This document shows, one piece after another, positions 23,057 through 32,120 of a stretch of DNA of 39,831 nt. This stretch comes from a virus, in the IMG/VR virus record IMGVR_UViG_3300021478_000071, positions 1 to 39,831 of that record. One strand, written 5' to 3'. Position 1 is the first letter of the stretch. Each line of letters starts with the position of its first letter. The notes beneath the pieces were generated by a model. The model ran no database searches, was not told the DNA's origin, and saw nothing but the letters and a program-made list of their open reading frames with translations. Position numbers and translations under genes: made by a program.

Positions 23057-23227
23057 ATGCCAAGTAAATCAGCAAGTCAAAGACGATTAATGGGTGCGGC
23101 ACTGGCCGCGAAACGCGGGAAGAAATCTTTTCCTGAGGCACAAAAGATCGCCGGCCAAATGACTGAGCAGCAACTGAAAGATTTCGCTTCCTCTCCTAAG
23201 GCAAAAAAAACCAAGAGCTACCTTTAA
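23057..23227 (+). CDS. Small DUF3008-like basic protein
   Basis: The product has 56 residues: MPSKSASQRRLMGAALAAKRG, then AQKIAGQMTEQQLKDFA, the pattern of the DUF3008 family of small phage and bacterial proteins. A proper ribosome site (AAGGAG) lies before the ATG, and an upstream in-frame GTG at 23003 falls inside the preceding gene. Two dispersed-motif-like stretches lie in it (SFPEAQ and SSPKAK). Function unknown, probably DNA-associated in the virion. Confidence 0.68.
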   Translation: MPSKSASQRRLMGAALAAKRGKKSFPEAQKIAGQMTEQQLKDFASSPKAKKTKSYL

Positions 23228-23233
23228 AAGCGT

Positions 23234-24364
23234 ATGCCATCAAAGTATAGACCCTATTATCCGAGCGTCAGGCGAGCGCCGCAGCAAAGCAATGACTATG
23301 CGAGCGCATTTTCGTCTGGTCAGACGATGGGTAAAGATTTCGGCGGTGCAATCGCAGAGTTAATACAGAAATCAAAGCAGGACGCCATCGCCAACCAGCT
23401 GATGAACACCGATGAAGCGCCTCGCGCGGCGTTAGTCGATCCAGGTAGTCAGACCGTGACCACCGGCGATTCGAGCGGCTCTGGTCCTGGCCCAACTCAG
23501 GATCTGGGGACTTTGCCTCCGGATTCCAGTACCTTCACTAATCCTTCGACGGGCAACGTTGAGCCGCTTCAGGGGCAGGAGAGTCAAGACGATCAGTTGC
23601 GCCAGGCAATGGTCGCTGCCCGATTGTCAGATTCTACGCCCACGGTAGGATCACTTTCAGCAACTTCTGGCCCAACTACTTCCCGTGTCGCCAATGTGAT
23701 TCCCGCCGGTGTCAGCACCGCTGGAACGGCACCTCATACTGGTGGCACGATGGAGATGGAGTTGCGCAAAGCGATGCTGGCCCAGCAACTTCAGAAAGCA
23801 CAATTGGCAAAAGCTACCGCACCCGAGCCGCCTGAGGATCCCATGGTTGTTGCTCAACGCCGTGCGACTTTAGCGAGGACTTTGGCTGAAACCGCTCAGA
23901 TCGGGAAGGATAAAACCAAGCAGGATAAAAACCCGCCGGCGGTAAACATCGGCAGCGAGCCGGTGATTGATCAGAACCAGTTGAACAGGCATATCGACGG
24001 GATTTACGGTAATAATGCCGCTAGCAGCATGGCCAGCAGCATTAACGAGCCGCAGACACTTCCTGATGGAACCCCTAATCCAAAAGCGCCGGTAGTTTCT
24101 GGTGATTCCGTATCGGTGCCAGTTGGAGCAAATAAAAATATCACTATGCCTTTGGCCGAAGCACAGACCTACGTGAAACAGGCTAACGCTATACGGCTCA
24201 AGCAGGGCCTGCCTGCTTACCGGGTGCCTGGCGAAGATCAGAGTGTAGGCGCAACGGCTGCCAATCCTTACATCGCCCACAACAATTTGGATGTTTATTC
24301 CAGAGCGCCTGGAACCTGGATAAGATTACCGAACGGCAAGGTCGCACAAGTGCCACCACGATGA
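23234..24364 (+). CDS. Hypothetical virion protein, low-complexity
   Basis: The product has 376 residues. The N-terminus is basic and helical (MPSKYRPYYPSVRRAPQQ, then SGQTMGKDFGGAIAELIQKS). The middle is Ser/Thr/Pro-rich and disordered. A coiled helix (EMELRKAMLAQQLQKAQLAKA) and a small globular end (QTYVKQANAIRLKQGLPAYRVPG) follow. No family recognised. Gene order places it among the ejection proteins. Confidence 0.58.
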   Translation: MPSKYRPYYPSVRRAPQQSNDYASAFSSGQTMGKDFGGAIAELIQKSKQDAIANQLMNTDEAPRAALVDPGSQTVTTGDSSGSGPGPTQDLGTLPPDSSTFTNPSTGNVEPLQGQESQDDQLRQAMVAARLSDSTPTVGSLSATSGPTTSRVANVIPAGVSTAGTAPHTGGTMEMELRKAMLAQQLQKAQLAKATAPEPPEDPMVVAQRRATLARTLAETAQIGKDKTKQDKNPPAVNIGSEPVIDQNQLNRHIDGIYGNNAASSMASSINEPQTLPDGTPNPKAPVVSGDSVSVPVGANKNITMPLAEAQTYVKQANAIRLKQGLPAYRVPGEDQSVGATAANPYIAHNNLDVYSRAPGTWIRLPNGKVAQVPPR

Positions 24365-24367
24365 CCT

Positions 24368-27300
24368 ATGGCTTTGACGTTGGACGAAGCAATCAGACGG
24401 CAACGAGTTGCGGATGCGCTCTCGTCACTTGATCTGGGTCCAAGCGATCTTCCAACAGACTCAAGCTTAGACCAGGACACCGCGGCGGAAGCGCAGGCCG
24501 AATCAGAAACCAACCAGCAGCTGGCAGAAGCCACAACTGCTAGCAAATCGGATACGCCGGACGTTCCCAAACATGTCGAGGACGCTTACGGCGACTGGAA
24601 GAAATGGCCGACTGTTTCTCCTTCTAAGGCGATGGAACCGGTCACCGCTGAGTCGGTTGTTGAGCCTTCGCCATCGCTGGATCAGCCATCAAAGATTCCA
24701 ACCATGGCGCCCGCAGTGCCTTCGCCATTGCCTGAATCGACTACTGAAAAGGAAACTACCCAGCCAGGTCCGTTTGAATATTTCCCATTTCTCGGACCAC
24801 GATCTTACGAGCAGCAGGCCGTGCGGGAGATTCTAGGTCAACCAAAGCTGGAGCCGATCACCGAGGAGTCTGTCGGCAAGCCTGAATTAAGACCGCCAGG
24901 CCATGTAGATTTAGGTGTTCCCGGTCATGAGGATCTAGGCCCCCCGCCTGCGCCGGATACGTTGGATCAGGTTGAACGGGCTACCTTGGTGAAATTGCCC
25001 GCTAAGCCCGCGCCGGACACGCTGACGCAGGTGGAGAAGGCCCTGCCAGCGGGGCAGCCCGCCACAGACACTTTGCCGCAGGTCGAGAAAGCTCTTCCAA
25101 CTGGTCTTAAGGCGCCTGGAACACACACGGAGCTAGCGCCTCCTGGCCAGATGGACCTGAGGGAAGACACGGACAAGGTGTCAGCGCCTGAGGCGAAACC
25201 GCCAACAGTCCAACCTGTTACTGGCGAGCTGGCTCAAGGTCCGCCTGGCACTCACCCGCAGGGCACTCAAGACGAGCCTTACTGGCCGAAACGCCCCGAA
25301 CAAATCAGCCAATTGCCGCCTGGATCTGTCTACATTGACCCAACGGATGGGTCGATAAAGACCACGCCTGGAACAGCGGCTGCGCCAACGACAACTCAAC
25401 CAGCGACTGCGCCAACTGCAGCAGAACCCGCGGTTAAGCCTGTTGCAGGCGATTGGAGAACCTGGACCACGGTCGATGGCACACCGGCTGGGCCGCAGGC
25501 CGCGGCAAAACCAGCGCCTCAGGCGGATATTCAGGCAGGTGGCGGGACTGGTTTATCACAAGTGCGAAGCCGTTTCGCTCAAGAATTGACAGATAATTCA
25601 TCCCTTCGGAATCGGTTAATAGCTTCTATTCAGGCTGAAGTCGGTGACCAGGGGCCAGAGGCAAAATTAGCCTATACCGAGAGCGTCATGAATCGGGCAA
25701 TAGCCCGTGGCCAAACCTTATACGATACAATTTCTGATTTAAATTATTATCCAACAACTACAACTTCGAAACTTAGCCGAAAAATCTCATCGGATGAGAG
25801 CGCTTATGTAGACCCTATTATTCAACGTGCTTTAGGCGGTTCCAATCTAGCCAATTTTGCTACAGGAAACGAGTCTGGCAATGTACATTCACACGGCGCA
25901 CAGGTAACTTATAATCCGCAAACCGGCGAGCGTTTTGTACTGGAAAATCCCGATGTTGGATGGGAGAAAGGCATAACCGCGACCCGATCGCAACAACAGC
26001 CGGCAAAAGAAGCTTGGGAATCCTGGCCGACGTTGCCTCAGGCCGATGCCGATAAAGCGATTCAGGAGGCACAGGTTGGCACCTTACAAAATATTGCCAA
26101 TAAATCGACTAACCTGATCGGACTTTACAAGCAGCTTGATCAACCGGTTGAGAATATTCAGGATCCTATTCGTCAAGAATTTCAAGGCCGCATCAAAGAT
26201 CAGATTATCAAGTTGATGCAGGAACGGGAGCCGAACCTTTCTGCAGATGACGCCTGGAAGAAGGCGCAGTCTGATATTGGTCCGCTCGAGGTTGGCGCGG
26301 ATTTTTGGAATAAGTTCGTCGGCAGTTTCCAACAGTTTCAGCCGCTCTTGCAACAAGCCTTCAGTGTCAAAAATGAGCAAAGTCACGTAAACGCTTTTCT
26401 GGATCAGGCATTACCTAATGGGAGCGATGCTGATAAACAGGCGCTTTTAACAAAACTCTATAATACGCCGCGTGAACAGCGGGGCGCTCTGGTTCAATCG
26501 CTGATTCCCAATCCGCAAACAGGCGTTCCAGGCGCGGATCCCAACGAAATCGTTTCCGCTCTGGACCGGTTAAGCAATCCTGATTACGCCAAGGAACAGG
26601 ATAAAGCGATGGCAAAAGCCAAAGAGGATTTTCGGGCCAGGATGTTGACTGATCCGCGGTTACCGGGGACCGGCGCAGAAAAGGCGGTGGATGCCATCGC
26701 GCAAATTCCCGAAATGCTGGCTGCGGCAGGTTTCACGCCGGCACTGGCTGCGCAGGTTAGCCAGCAGGTGCGCGATCAGATGAAAGCCGAGCATCCAGAG
26801 TACAGTGAGGATGAGCTGGACCAAAAAGCGGCTTACTCGACGCTGGTGCAGATTGTTGGCCAGGAAGCGGCTGGCCGTATTATGGGCGCCGGGATGGGTG
26901 CCATTATCAAAGGTGTGAAAAGCCCGGTCCAACGCGCTATTGCGCAAGCCTTAGGCAATATGGCGGTGGGTGGCGTCACATCAGCGGGCGCGCAGGCTGG
27001 CTCCAATATTGCGACTGGCAAACCGGTTGGTGAAGGCGTTTTAGGGGCAGGCGAATCGGGCCTTATTCAAGGTGGCGTGGTGGGCGCCGTGCATGGGGCG
27101 GGTGAATTGGAACCTCGGCCTGCCGAACCGCAGCCAACGACCGGCAAGGAAGGTGCGCCGATTCGCGGCGCGGAAGATAAAACGCTGGAGCAACCGCCGG
27201 CGCAACCAGTTACTGCACAGAGTGTCCTTGGGCCGGATGTGCCTGATACCAGCATGAGGTGGCATGATCCGACTCAGCCAATCGTCACCAGAGGCACGGA

Positions 27301-28594
27301 GCGAACTACCTTCACTCCGGCAGAGCTGGCAGAGCAGGCCGGAACGGTTACGGGCAAAACGCCGGAAGAACTCCGGGCAGCGGCGGAACAGCTGAAACCG
27401 CCGACCGATTTCAATCAGCGCGCCGCTTGGTTTCTTGGGGATGAAGGGACGCAGGAGACGCAACAAGCTCAAAGAGCGCAAGCCCCGAGTCCGTCGCCAA
27501 CTTTAGCAGAGGCTATACAACAACAAAGAGCGGCTGCGACAGCTGCGAGTTTGGGCGCAACCCCTCCTCGCCAAGGGGGCGTTATGTCAGCCCCATTAGG
27601 CAGTGCTCAAATTAAGGTTCGTAATATTGCTACTGGGAAATCGGATGCTGTTCTGATCGCTAGAGATGATACTGCTTTCACCGGAAAAAAGGCAGCATTT
27701 GGAGATACTCAAGTTCCACCATATCAAGTTCACGGGCCATTCCCAATAGAAGGGCACACTGTCCATGCTCCCGGCGATATTCATGGATTCAGGACGGACA
27801 CCGAAGTTTATCAGGCGATTAAAGCGGCGGCGGACAAGCATGGATGGACAATCGAAAGTGATCCCAAGTACAAATATGCAGAGCCGTGGATCGATAAATT
27901 TAAGAGGGCGACGTCACCGCCTGTTCGAGTCGGTGAAGCTGATCCTTACGTTTCAAAAATAGCCAATAGGTATACTGCAGAACGCATGGCCACTGGCGAG
28001 CTTGGTCCGATCGATCCCAGTGAAGGGAAATCTACTGAGCAGATGGTAATGCAGGGTTTGAAGATGAGCCCAGAGCAGAGAGAAAGGCTGATCGATAATT
28101 TTACCAAAGGTAAAGGCGGTGATCTCGATACTCAAGGCGCGGCCATCAGGTCTAAGGAAACTCTTTTAAGTGTGCAGTCCAAAGATGCCTCTAGGGCGGC
28201 AGAGGCTGATCCAACTAACTCCCAGTTACAGGCTCAAGCTAAAGCGGCATTGGATGAATTGACAGCTTTCCATAATGGACCAATCAAAAAATTCAAGAAA
28301 GACTGGAGCAATGCCGGCAGGAGTTTGCAACGGGAGATCCCGCTGGATTACACGACGCTGAACGGAATGAAAGAAGCTGTTCTCAAAAGCACTAATAAAG
28401 AAGCGCCTCTCTCTGCTGAGCCAAAATTAAAACAGATGGCTAATTCGGTAAGCAAAGCCGCAAATGCGGAACGCGCGGCAATGAATAATTTGGGTAAAGA
28501 AATCGAGGCTCGAACGCGCGGAAATCCAGTGACTGATGAGAGTGTTCGCACTCGGTTAATGGAGATAATGAAAGATTTTCCCTGTCGAAATTAA
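24368..28594 (+). CDS. Giant internal virion protein with cell-wall hydrolase domain
   Basis: The product has 1408 residues. The first 390 are Pro-rich and disordered, with three DTLxQVE repeats (about 195-245). Residues about 400-525 resemble SleB-type hydrolases (LIASIQAEVGDQGPEAKLAYTESVMNRA, with the Glu at AEVG as likely catalytic acid), so it should open peptidoglycan during DNA entry. A glycine-rich membrane stretch spans about 825-915. A C-terminal region from about 1070 holds a possible small enzyme-like domain. Short W-x2-W motifs (DWKKWPT, DWRTWTT, AWESWPT) recur near residues 76, 362 and 548. The segment TLDEAIRRQR at the N-terminus recurs as TLAEAIQQQR near residue 1044. Confidence 0.68.
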   Translation: MALTLDEAIRRQRVADALSSLDLGPSDLPTDSSLDQDTAAEAQAESETNQQLAEATTASKSDTPDVPKHVEDAYGDWKKWPTVSPSKAMEPVTAESVVEPSPSLDQPSKIPTMAPAVPSPLPESTTEKETTQPGPFEYFPFLGPRSYEQQAVREILGQPKLEPITEESVGKPELRPPGHVDLGVPGHEDLGPPPAPDTLDQVERATLVKLPAKPAPDTLTQVEKALPAGQPATDTLPQVEKALPTGLKAPGTHTELAPPGQMDLREDTDKVSAPEAKPPTVQPVTGELAQGPPGTHPQGTQDEPYWPKRPEQISQLPPGSVYIDPTDGSIKTTPGTAAAPTTTQPATAPTAAEPAVKPVAGDWRTWTTVDGTPAGPQAAAKPAPQADIQAGGGTGLSQVRSRFAQELTDNSSLRNRLIASIQAEVGDQGPEAKLAYTESVMNRAIARGQTLYDTISDLNYYPTTTTSKLSRKISSDESAYVDPIIQRALGGSNLANFATGNESGNVHSHGAQVTYNPQTGERFVLENPDVGWEKGITATRSQQQPAKEAWESWPTLPQADADKAIQEAQVGTLQNIANKSTNLIGLYKQLDQPVENIQDPIRQEFQGRIKDQIIKLMQEREPNLSADDAWKKAQSDIGPLEVGADFWNKFVGSFQQFQPLLQQAFSVKNEQSHVNAFLDQALPNGSDADKQALLTKLYNTPREQRGALVQSLIPNPQTGVPGADPNEIVSALDRLSNPDYAKEQDKAMAKAKEDFRARMLTDPRLPGTGAEKAVDAIAQIPEMLAAAGFTPALAAQVSQQVRDQMKAEHPEYSEDELDQKAAYSTLVQIVGQEAAGRIMGAGMGAIIKGVKSPVQRAIAQALGNMAVGGVTSAGAQAGSNIATGKPVGEGVLGAGESGLIQGGVVGAVHGAGELEPRPAEPQPTTGKEGAPIRGAEDKTLEQPPAQPVTAQSVLGPDVPDTSMRWHDPTQPIVTRGTERTTFTPAELAEQAGTVTGKTPEELRAAAEQLKPPTDFNQRAAWFLGDEGTQETQQAQRAQAPSPSPTLAEAIQQQRAAATAASLGATPPRQGGVMSAPLGSAQIKVRNIATGKSDAVLIARDDTAFTGKKAAFGDTQVPPYQVHGPFPIEGHTVHAPGDIHGFRTDTEVYQAIKAAADKHGWTIESDPKYKYAEPWIDKFKRATSPPVRVGEADPYVSKIANRYTAERMATGELGPIDPSEGKSTEQMVMQGLKMSPEQRERLIDNFTKGKGGDLDTQGAAIRSKETLLSVQSKDASRAAEADPTNSQLQAQAKAALDELTAFHNGPIKKFKKDWSNAGRSLQREIPLDYTTLNGMKEAVLKSTNKEAPLSAEPKLKQMANSVSKAANAERAAMNNLGKEIEARTRGNPVTDESVRTRLMEIMKDFPCRN

Positions 28595-28597
28595 TTT

Positions 28598-30220
28598 ATG
28601 CCAAACCCCTGCTACTCTGGATCGAACCCAATCGGGAAACTGACCGATCAGGAACGTCTGGCGATGTGGAAATGGACCAAGGAAAACGCCATTGACCACG
28701 GGATGCTGCTTGAGCAAGTTCGCGACACCTTCAACAACCACTACTTCGGAGGAAACGCAAAACCTGAATGGGTCAACGAATTCCTGGCCGCCCGAAAAAC
28801 GCCTTTCAAACGACTCGCCGATGCGGCTTGGGCCGCGCAAGCCAATCGCAGAAATATCCAGAGCCAAGCTAAACACTTGGTCAGCGGTCAGAACGCGAAT
28901 ATTCTGGAGCGCGGTTTTAACGCAGTGATCGCCGGCCCCAGGTACATCACAGTTGGAGGGGGATTGCACGGTGTAGTGTTCCCCTTCACTCATGGTGGCG
29001 CGCTATTGCTTAATCCGTTGAGATGGAAAGTGTTTGCCAGGATGGTCGTCAATACCTGGAAGAATATCAGTCCTGCCGAGGCCGAAATACTGAGGGACAC
29101 CATGGCCAGAAGCCCTCGCTTTACCTTGGGTCACAGGCTGGGGCTGGACTTAAGCACGCATGGAACTGAAACGGGCGGAGGCAATGTCTCTGCTCGGACC
29201 TGGAATGCCTTGATTGAGACACGGTTCCGTTTATGGGATGCAGCCATGGATCGACATACCAGGGCTGGAATGTCCGTTGAGGATATTGATTCGATTGGCA
29301 AAGAATTTGCGGTCTGGGCTAATCACGCAACGGGGAGTGGGAAAGGCTTGCTTACTTCCAACAAATATATTTCTTCAGCGTTCTTCGGCCCGAAACTGAC
29401 GCAGTCTTACTGGAATCGGATAGTCGCCGACCCGGTCAAAACACTTGGCACCTGGACTAATTGGCGTAACGCAACAGCGGGTGAAAAAGTGGTTGCCATG
29501 CAGCGATTGAGAGGTGCCATGACGGCGGCGACTACTTACGCGGGGATGCTGGTGGCTAATCAGGCGCTGCTGGCGGCAACCGGCCAAAAAGATAAAACAA
29601 ATTGGAACGACCCTTCCCAGAGCGATTGGCTGAGCTTTAAGTGGGGCGGATTCAAATGGGGATTGCCAGGCGCGATGCGTTCGGAGATTAACCTGATCGG
29701 TCAGATCATCGCTGCTCAGATGATGAAGCCGGAAGACTTGGCCAAGGTAGGTATGCCTGGCACTCAGGGAGCGACTGGAGGCAGATTACAAACCTTGAGG
29801 GAATTATATGTAGCACGACAGCTTCTTCAGTACGCCGAAAACAAAGCGACTCCGGTCTTTGGGTTGGGAAAAGAGTTGATCTCTGGGCACGATTTTATGG
29901 GGCGTCCATTACCTGTGCCGTGGGTGAATCAGAAAGGCGATGTAAAACATCCAGCTTACGGCACGTTCCTTCCCGGACCGTTCAAAGGTTTTGGTAGCAT
30001 AGAATACATGCTTTCGCATTCCCCGATCCCTTTGAGCGCCGCCGCCGGGTACGTGTACGATCAGTTGCGCAAGGCTGGGTCAAGTGTAACGGATGCTTCG
30101 ATGTGGATACGGGCGGCGATGGTTGGCGGCGTTTCCGCGACAACGGGTGTCGATCCCAAAGAAATCAAAGATCCCGCGCAACACCGTACCAGGTACGGAC
30201 AGGCACAGGTTGGGCATTAG
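28598..30220 (+). CDS. Large internal virion protein, last gene of the late operon
   Basis: The product has 540 residues. It is helical, with several moderately hydrophobic segments (GFNAVIAGPRYITVGGGLHGVVF, MTAATTYAGMLVANQALLAA) and many Trp residues. In related phages such a region often forms the end of a single giant ejection protein. Here a stop and a new start lie three bases apart after the 1408-residue gene, so it may be a split of one ancestral gene. It overlaps the convergent minus-strand gene by four bases. Confidence 0.58.
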   Translation: MPNPCYSGSNPIGKLTDQERLAMWKWTKENAIDHGMLLEQVRDTFNNHYFGGNAKPEWVNEFLAARKTPFKRLADAAWAAQANRRNIQSQAKHLVSGQNANILERGFNAVIAGPRYITVGGGLHGVVFPFTHGGALLLNPLRWKVFARMVVNTWKNISPAEAEILRDTMARSPRFTLGHRLGLDLSTHGTETGGGNVSARTWNALIETRFRLWDAAMDRHTRAGMSVEDIDSIGKEFAVWANHATGSGKGLLTSNKYISSAFFGPKLTQSYWNRIVADPVKTLGTWTNWRNATAGEKVVAMQRLRGAMTAATTYAGMLVANQALLAATGQKDKTNWNDPSQSDWLSFKWGGFKWGLPGAMRSEINLIGQIIAAQMMKPEDLAKVGMPGTQGATGGRLQTLRELYVARQLLQYAENKATPVFGLGKELISGHDFMGRPLPVPWVNQKGDVKHPAYGTFLPGPFKGFGSIEYMLSHSPIPLSAAAGYVYDQLRKAGSSVTDASMWIRAAMVGGVSATTGVDPKEIKDPAQHRTRYGQAQVGH

Positions 30221-30645
30221 TAGTACTCGTGCTCGGATTCGCGGCCATTGTCATCGTTAGGAGGATCTATTTCGTCTCTCTCGTTCTGGAGAGCGGCCAT
30301 TGTCGTGTCTATTTTATCAAGGCGCTCAGCTCTGATTTGTTCTTCCGCTGTGGGTGGGATGGGTTTTTCCGGTGGATCGGTGAGATGTCGGTAACCCATA
30401 TAACCGAATGCCGCAATGCTGATACACGCCATTATGATGCAATTTAGTTTTCCTTGCCGCCTTTCGCGCGCGGCTTCGCTAGCGTCTACAGCCCGACGAT
30501 AGTTGTGTGCCAAGCAAGTGAAGCAAGTATATCCGCCGCCTTTTGCTTCAGATCCCAAGAAAGGAGGATCGATGGAGATCGGCTTTAGGCACTGTAGACA
30601 AATCGGCTTAGGCGGGGAGGTGAATGGAATCGTGCCGTTTTTCAT
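30217..30645 (-). CDS. Zinc-ribbon protein with one membrane span
   Basis: The product has 142 residues. An N-terminal zinc ribbon (CLQCLK with YTCFTC, about residues 16-42) is followed by a basic stretch, a transmembrane segment (CIIMACISIAAFGYMGYRH) and an acidic tail with a short coiled helix. It is the last gene of the leftward operon that begins with the integrase. It may be a membrane-bound lysogenic protein, but the function is unknown. Confidence 0.6.
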   Translation of the reverse strand: MKNGTIPFTSPPKPICLQCLKPISIDPPFLGSEAKGGGYTCFTCLAHNYRRAVDASEAARERRQGKLNCIIMACISIAAFGYMGYRHLTDPPEKPIPPTAEEQIRAERLDKIDTTMAALQNERDEIDPPNDDNGRESEHEYY

Positions 30646-30652
30646 GCTTCGA

Positions 30653-30838
30653 TTATGAGCGTTTTTGCCTTCTTTGTTTCAGGCATTGGTGCAATAAAGG
30701 GTCTTCTATCATATCAACAATTAGGGCAACCTGATCGTAAAAGGTGAGCTTTTCGGAGTTTGCGCCTGACTCAAGTTGAGTAGCGATACCTTCCAAGGCA
30801 TCGGCGATCCGTCGCAGTTGAATGTCTGTTTCGCTCAT
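30653..30838 (-). CDS. Small hypothetical protein in the lysogeny operon
   Basis: The 61-residue product is mostly helical (RRIADALEGIATQLES) with a basic C-terminus (KQRRQKRS). It is coupled by ATGA overlap to the upstream gene and followed seven bases later by the zinc-ribbon gene. No family recognised. Confidence 0.58.
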   Translation of the reverse strand: MSETDIQLRRIADALEGIATQLESGANSEKLTFYDQVALIVDMIEDPLLHQCLKQRRQKRS

Positions 30839-31020
30839 TTGAAGTGCAGCAGGAAATAGACTGCAGCCAGGGTGATCGAGAAATAGGCAATCTGGATTCC
30901 GACACTCCAGCGCAGGCTTTTGAGTTCTCGATTCAGGATAAAGTTTTCCAGTCGTTGCTCGAGACTGAGCAAATCGCGCTTGAGGTCTTGAAGGTCTTCT
31001 TTAGTGGCAGGTTCGCTCAT
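30835..31020 (-). CDS. Small coiled-coil membrane protein
   Basis: The 61-residue product has MSEPATKEDLQDLKRDLLSL as a charged coiled coil and a C-terminal hydrophobic span (GIQIAYFSITLAAVYFLLHF), like many short phage or bacterial tail-anchored proteins. The ATG at 31020 is preferred over one at 31041 because of the usual MSEPATKED start. It lies between the integrase and two other small genes on the minus strand. Confidence 0.6.
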   Translation of the reverse strand: MSEPATKEDLQDLKRDLLSLEQRLENFILNRELKSLRWSVGIQIAYFSITLAAVYFLLHFK

Positions 31021-31065
31021 TCGGATATGACTGGGTAACATTGAACGGCCAGTTGTTCAAAAACT

Positions 31066-31944
31066 TTAGGCAAAGGCGTCATTGATGTGCCTGTCTCTGG
31101 GTTCCAAATGCGCGTAGTGGGTCTGAACGACTTGGTAGCCGTCCCCGAGCCAGTTGGAAATCTTGAGCAAACTCGTTCCGGCTGTGGCGTGCAAACTGGC
31201 GAAGGTCCGTCTGGTGTCGTGGAACGTAATATGGATACCCTTGCTTTGGATGTACCGCTCGAACCGTTTTCGGAAAGTAAACCGGTAGCGCTTGGTGCCG
31301 TGTGCTTGAGCGCCGACCATGTAAGGCACCCGTAAACCGTAAACTCGCAGGAAAGCGGCAAAATCGTCGGTCAACGGTACCGTTCTGTCGGTATCGTCCT
31401 TGGTGCTCCACTCTTCGCATCGGGTGATGTGGAGAAGCCCTTCAGCCAGATCGAACCATTCAGGTCGGGACATCACCACCTCATTAAAGCGCAAGCCGGC
31501 ATGAAACCCAGCATACAGGCAATACTTGAGTTCGGGATCTTGGCATTCCTCGATCAGGCGTTTAACGGTGAGTTTGGAAACAAAGACTTTGCGGAAAGGT
31601 TTACGGAAACGCGGAACATCGACGGCGCTAGCTGGGTTGTCGAACCGGATTGCTCGCTTAACACACCAATCCAGGAAGACTCTGACCCAGGTCATGTAAC
31701 TTGCGGCAGTCGAGATTTTGACCTTCTGGCATTTGAGGTCAAACCAGTTTTGCAGCTCTTCGGTAGAGAGTTCGCGGATTGACCGGAGGCCGGTTTCTCT
31801 TAACCAGGCGCGCAAAATCAGACTGCTATCCCGGTGAAAATTCTTCGAAATGCGTCGGGCTCGATAAGCCAGAAAGATTTCGAGTAACTCTTGCGCGTCC
31901 GGTACAGGGGTGCGCCTTTGGAGGGGGGATTGATGCAGATTCAT
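31066..31944 (-). CDS. int: Tyrosine recombinase integrase
   Basis: The product has 292 residues. An N-terminal SAM-like core-binding domain (about 15-100) is followed by the catalytic domain. Catalytic residues are visible: R152 in AGLRFNEV, K182 in STKDDTD, H242 and R245 in HDTRR and Y277 in THYAHL. At the position of the second histidine (LGH) there is LGD (D268), a non-standard substitution. It lies 67 bases from the tRNA-derived attP, on the minus strand, and leads an operon of small genes, so expression is probably linked to lysogeny. Confidence 0.88.
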   Translation of the reverse strand: MNLHQSPLQRRTPVPDAQELLEIFLAYRARRISKNFHRDSSLILRAWLRETGLRSIRELSTEELQNWFDLKCQKVKISTAASYMTWVRVFLDWCVKRAIRFDNPASAVDVPRFRKPFRKVFVSKLTVKRLIEECQDPELKYCLYAGFHAGLRFNEVVMSRPEWFDLAEGLLHITRCEEWSTKDDTDRTVPLTDDFAAFLRVYGLRVPYMVGAQAHGTKRYRFTFRKRFERYIQSKGIHITFHDTRRTFASLHATAGTSLLKISNWLGDGYQVVQTHYAHLEPRDRHINDAFA

Positions 31945-32010
31945 CGATTTTAGAGAATTGCAGTTTCGGACATTCAGGGGGCGGCTTTAGCCTTTTTTTA
32001 GGCCAGACGG

Positions 32011-32057
32011 CTTGATTCACACGCAAGAAGTCGCAGGTTCGAACCCTGCATCGCGCA
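32011..32057 (+). other. attP core: 3' half of tRNA-Val(CAC)
   Basis: The sequence matches the anticodon arm, variable loop, T arm and acceptor 3' strand of a tRNA. The arm CTTGA-TTCACAC-GCAAG has U33, anticodon CAC and A37, with one mismatched pair (A31 with G39). The variable region is AAGTC. The T arm is GCAGG-TTCGAAC-CCTGC, and the acceptor end ATCGCGC plus discriminator A. The 5' half of the tRNA is absent, as expected for a phage attachment site that restores the host gene on integration. It lies beside the integrase gene. Confidence 0.75.
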
Positions 32058-32120
32058 TGATGTTTAAGCCGTTATCGCTCATAGACTTAAAACAGTTTAC
32101 GCAAGCGCTCTTTTACCACC

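Noticed and set aside
31981-32000. GGC-TTTA-GCC followed by a T run as a terminator
   Set aside because: The stem is only three pairs; too weak to call, although the T run is long.
32001-32060. Complete tRNA gene
   Set aside because: Only the anticodon arm to the 3' end is present; no D arm or 5' acceptor strand can be paired upstream, so it is an attachment site and not a functional tRNA.
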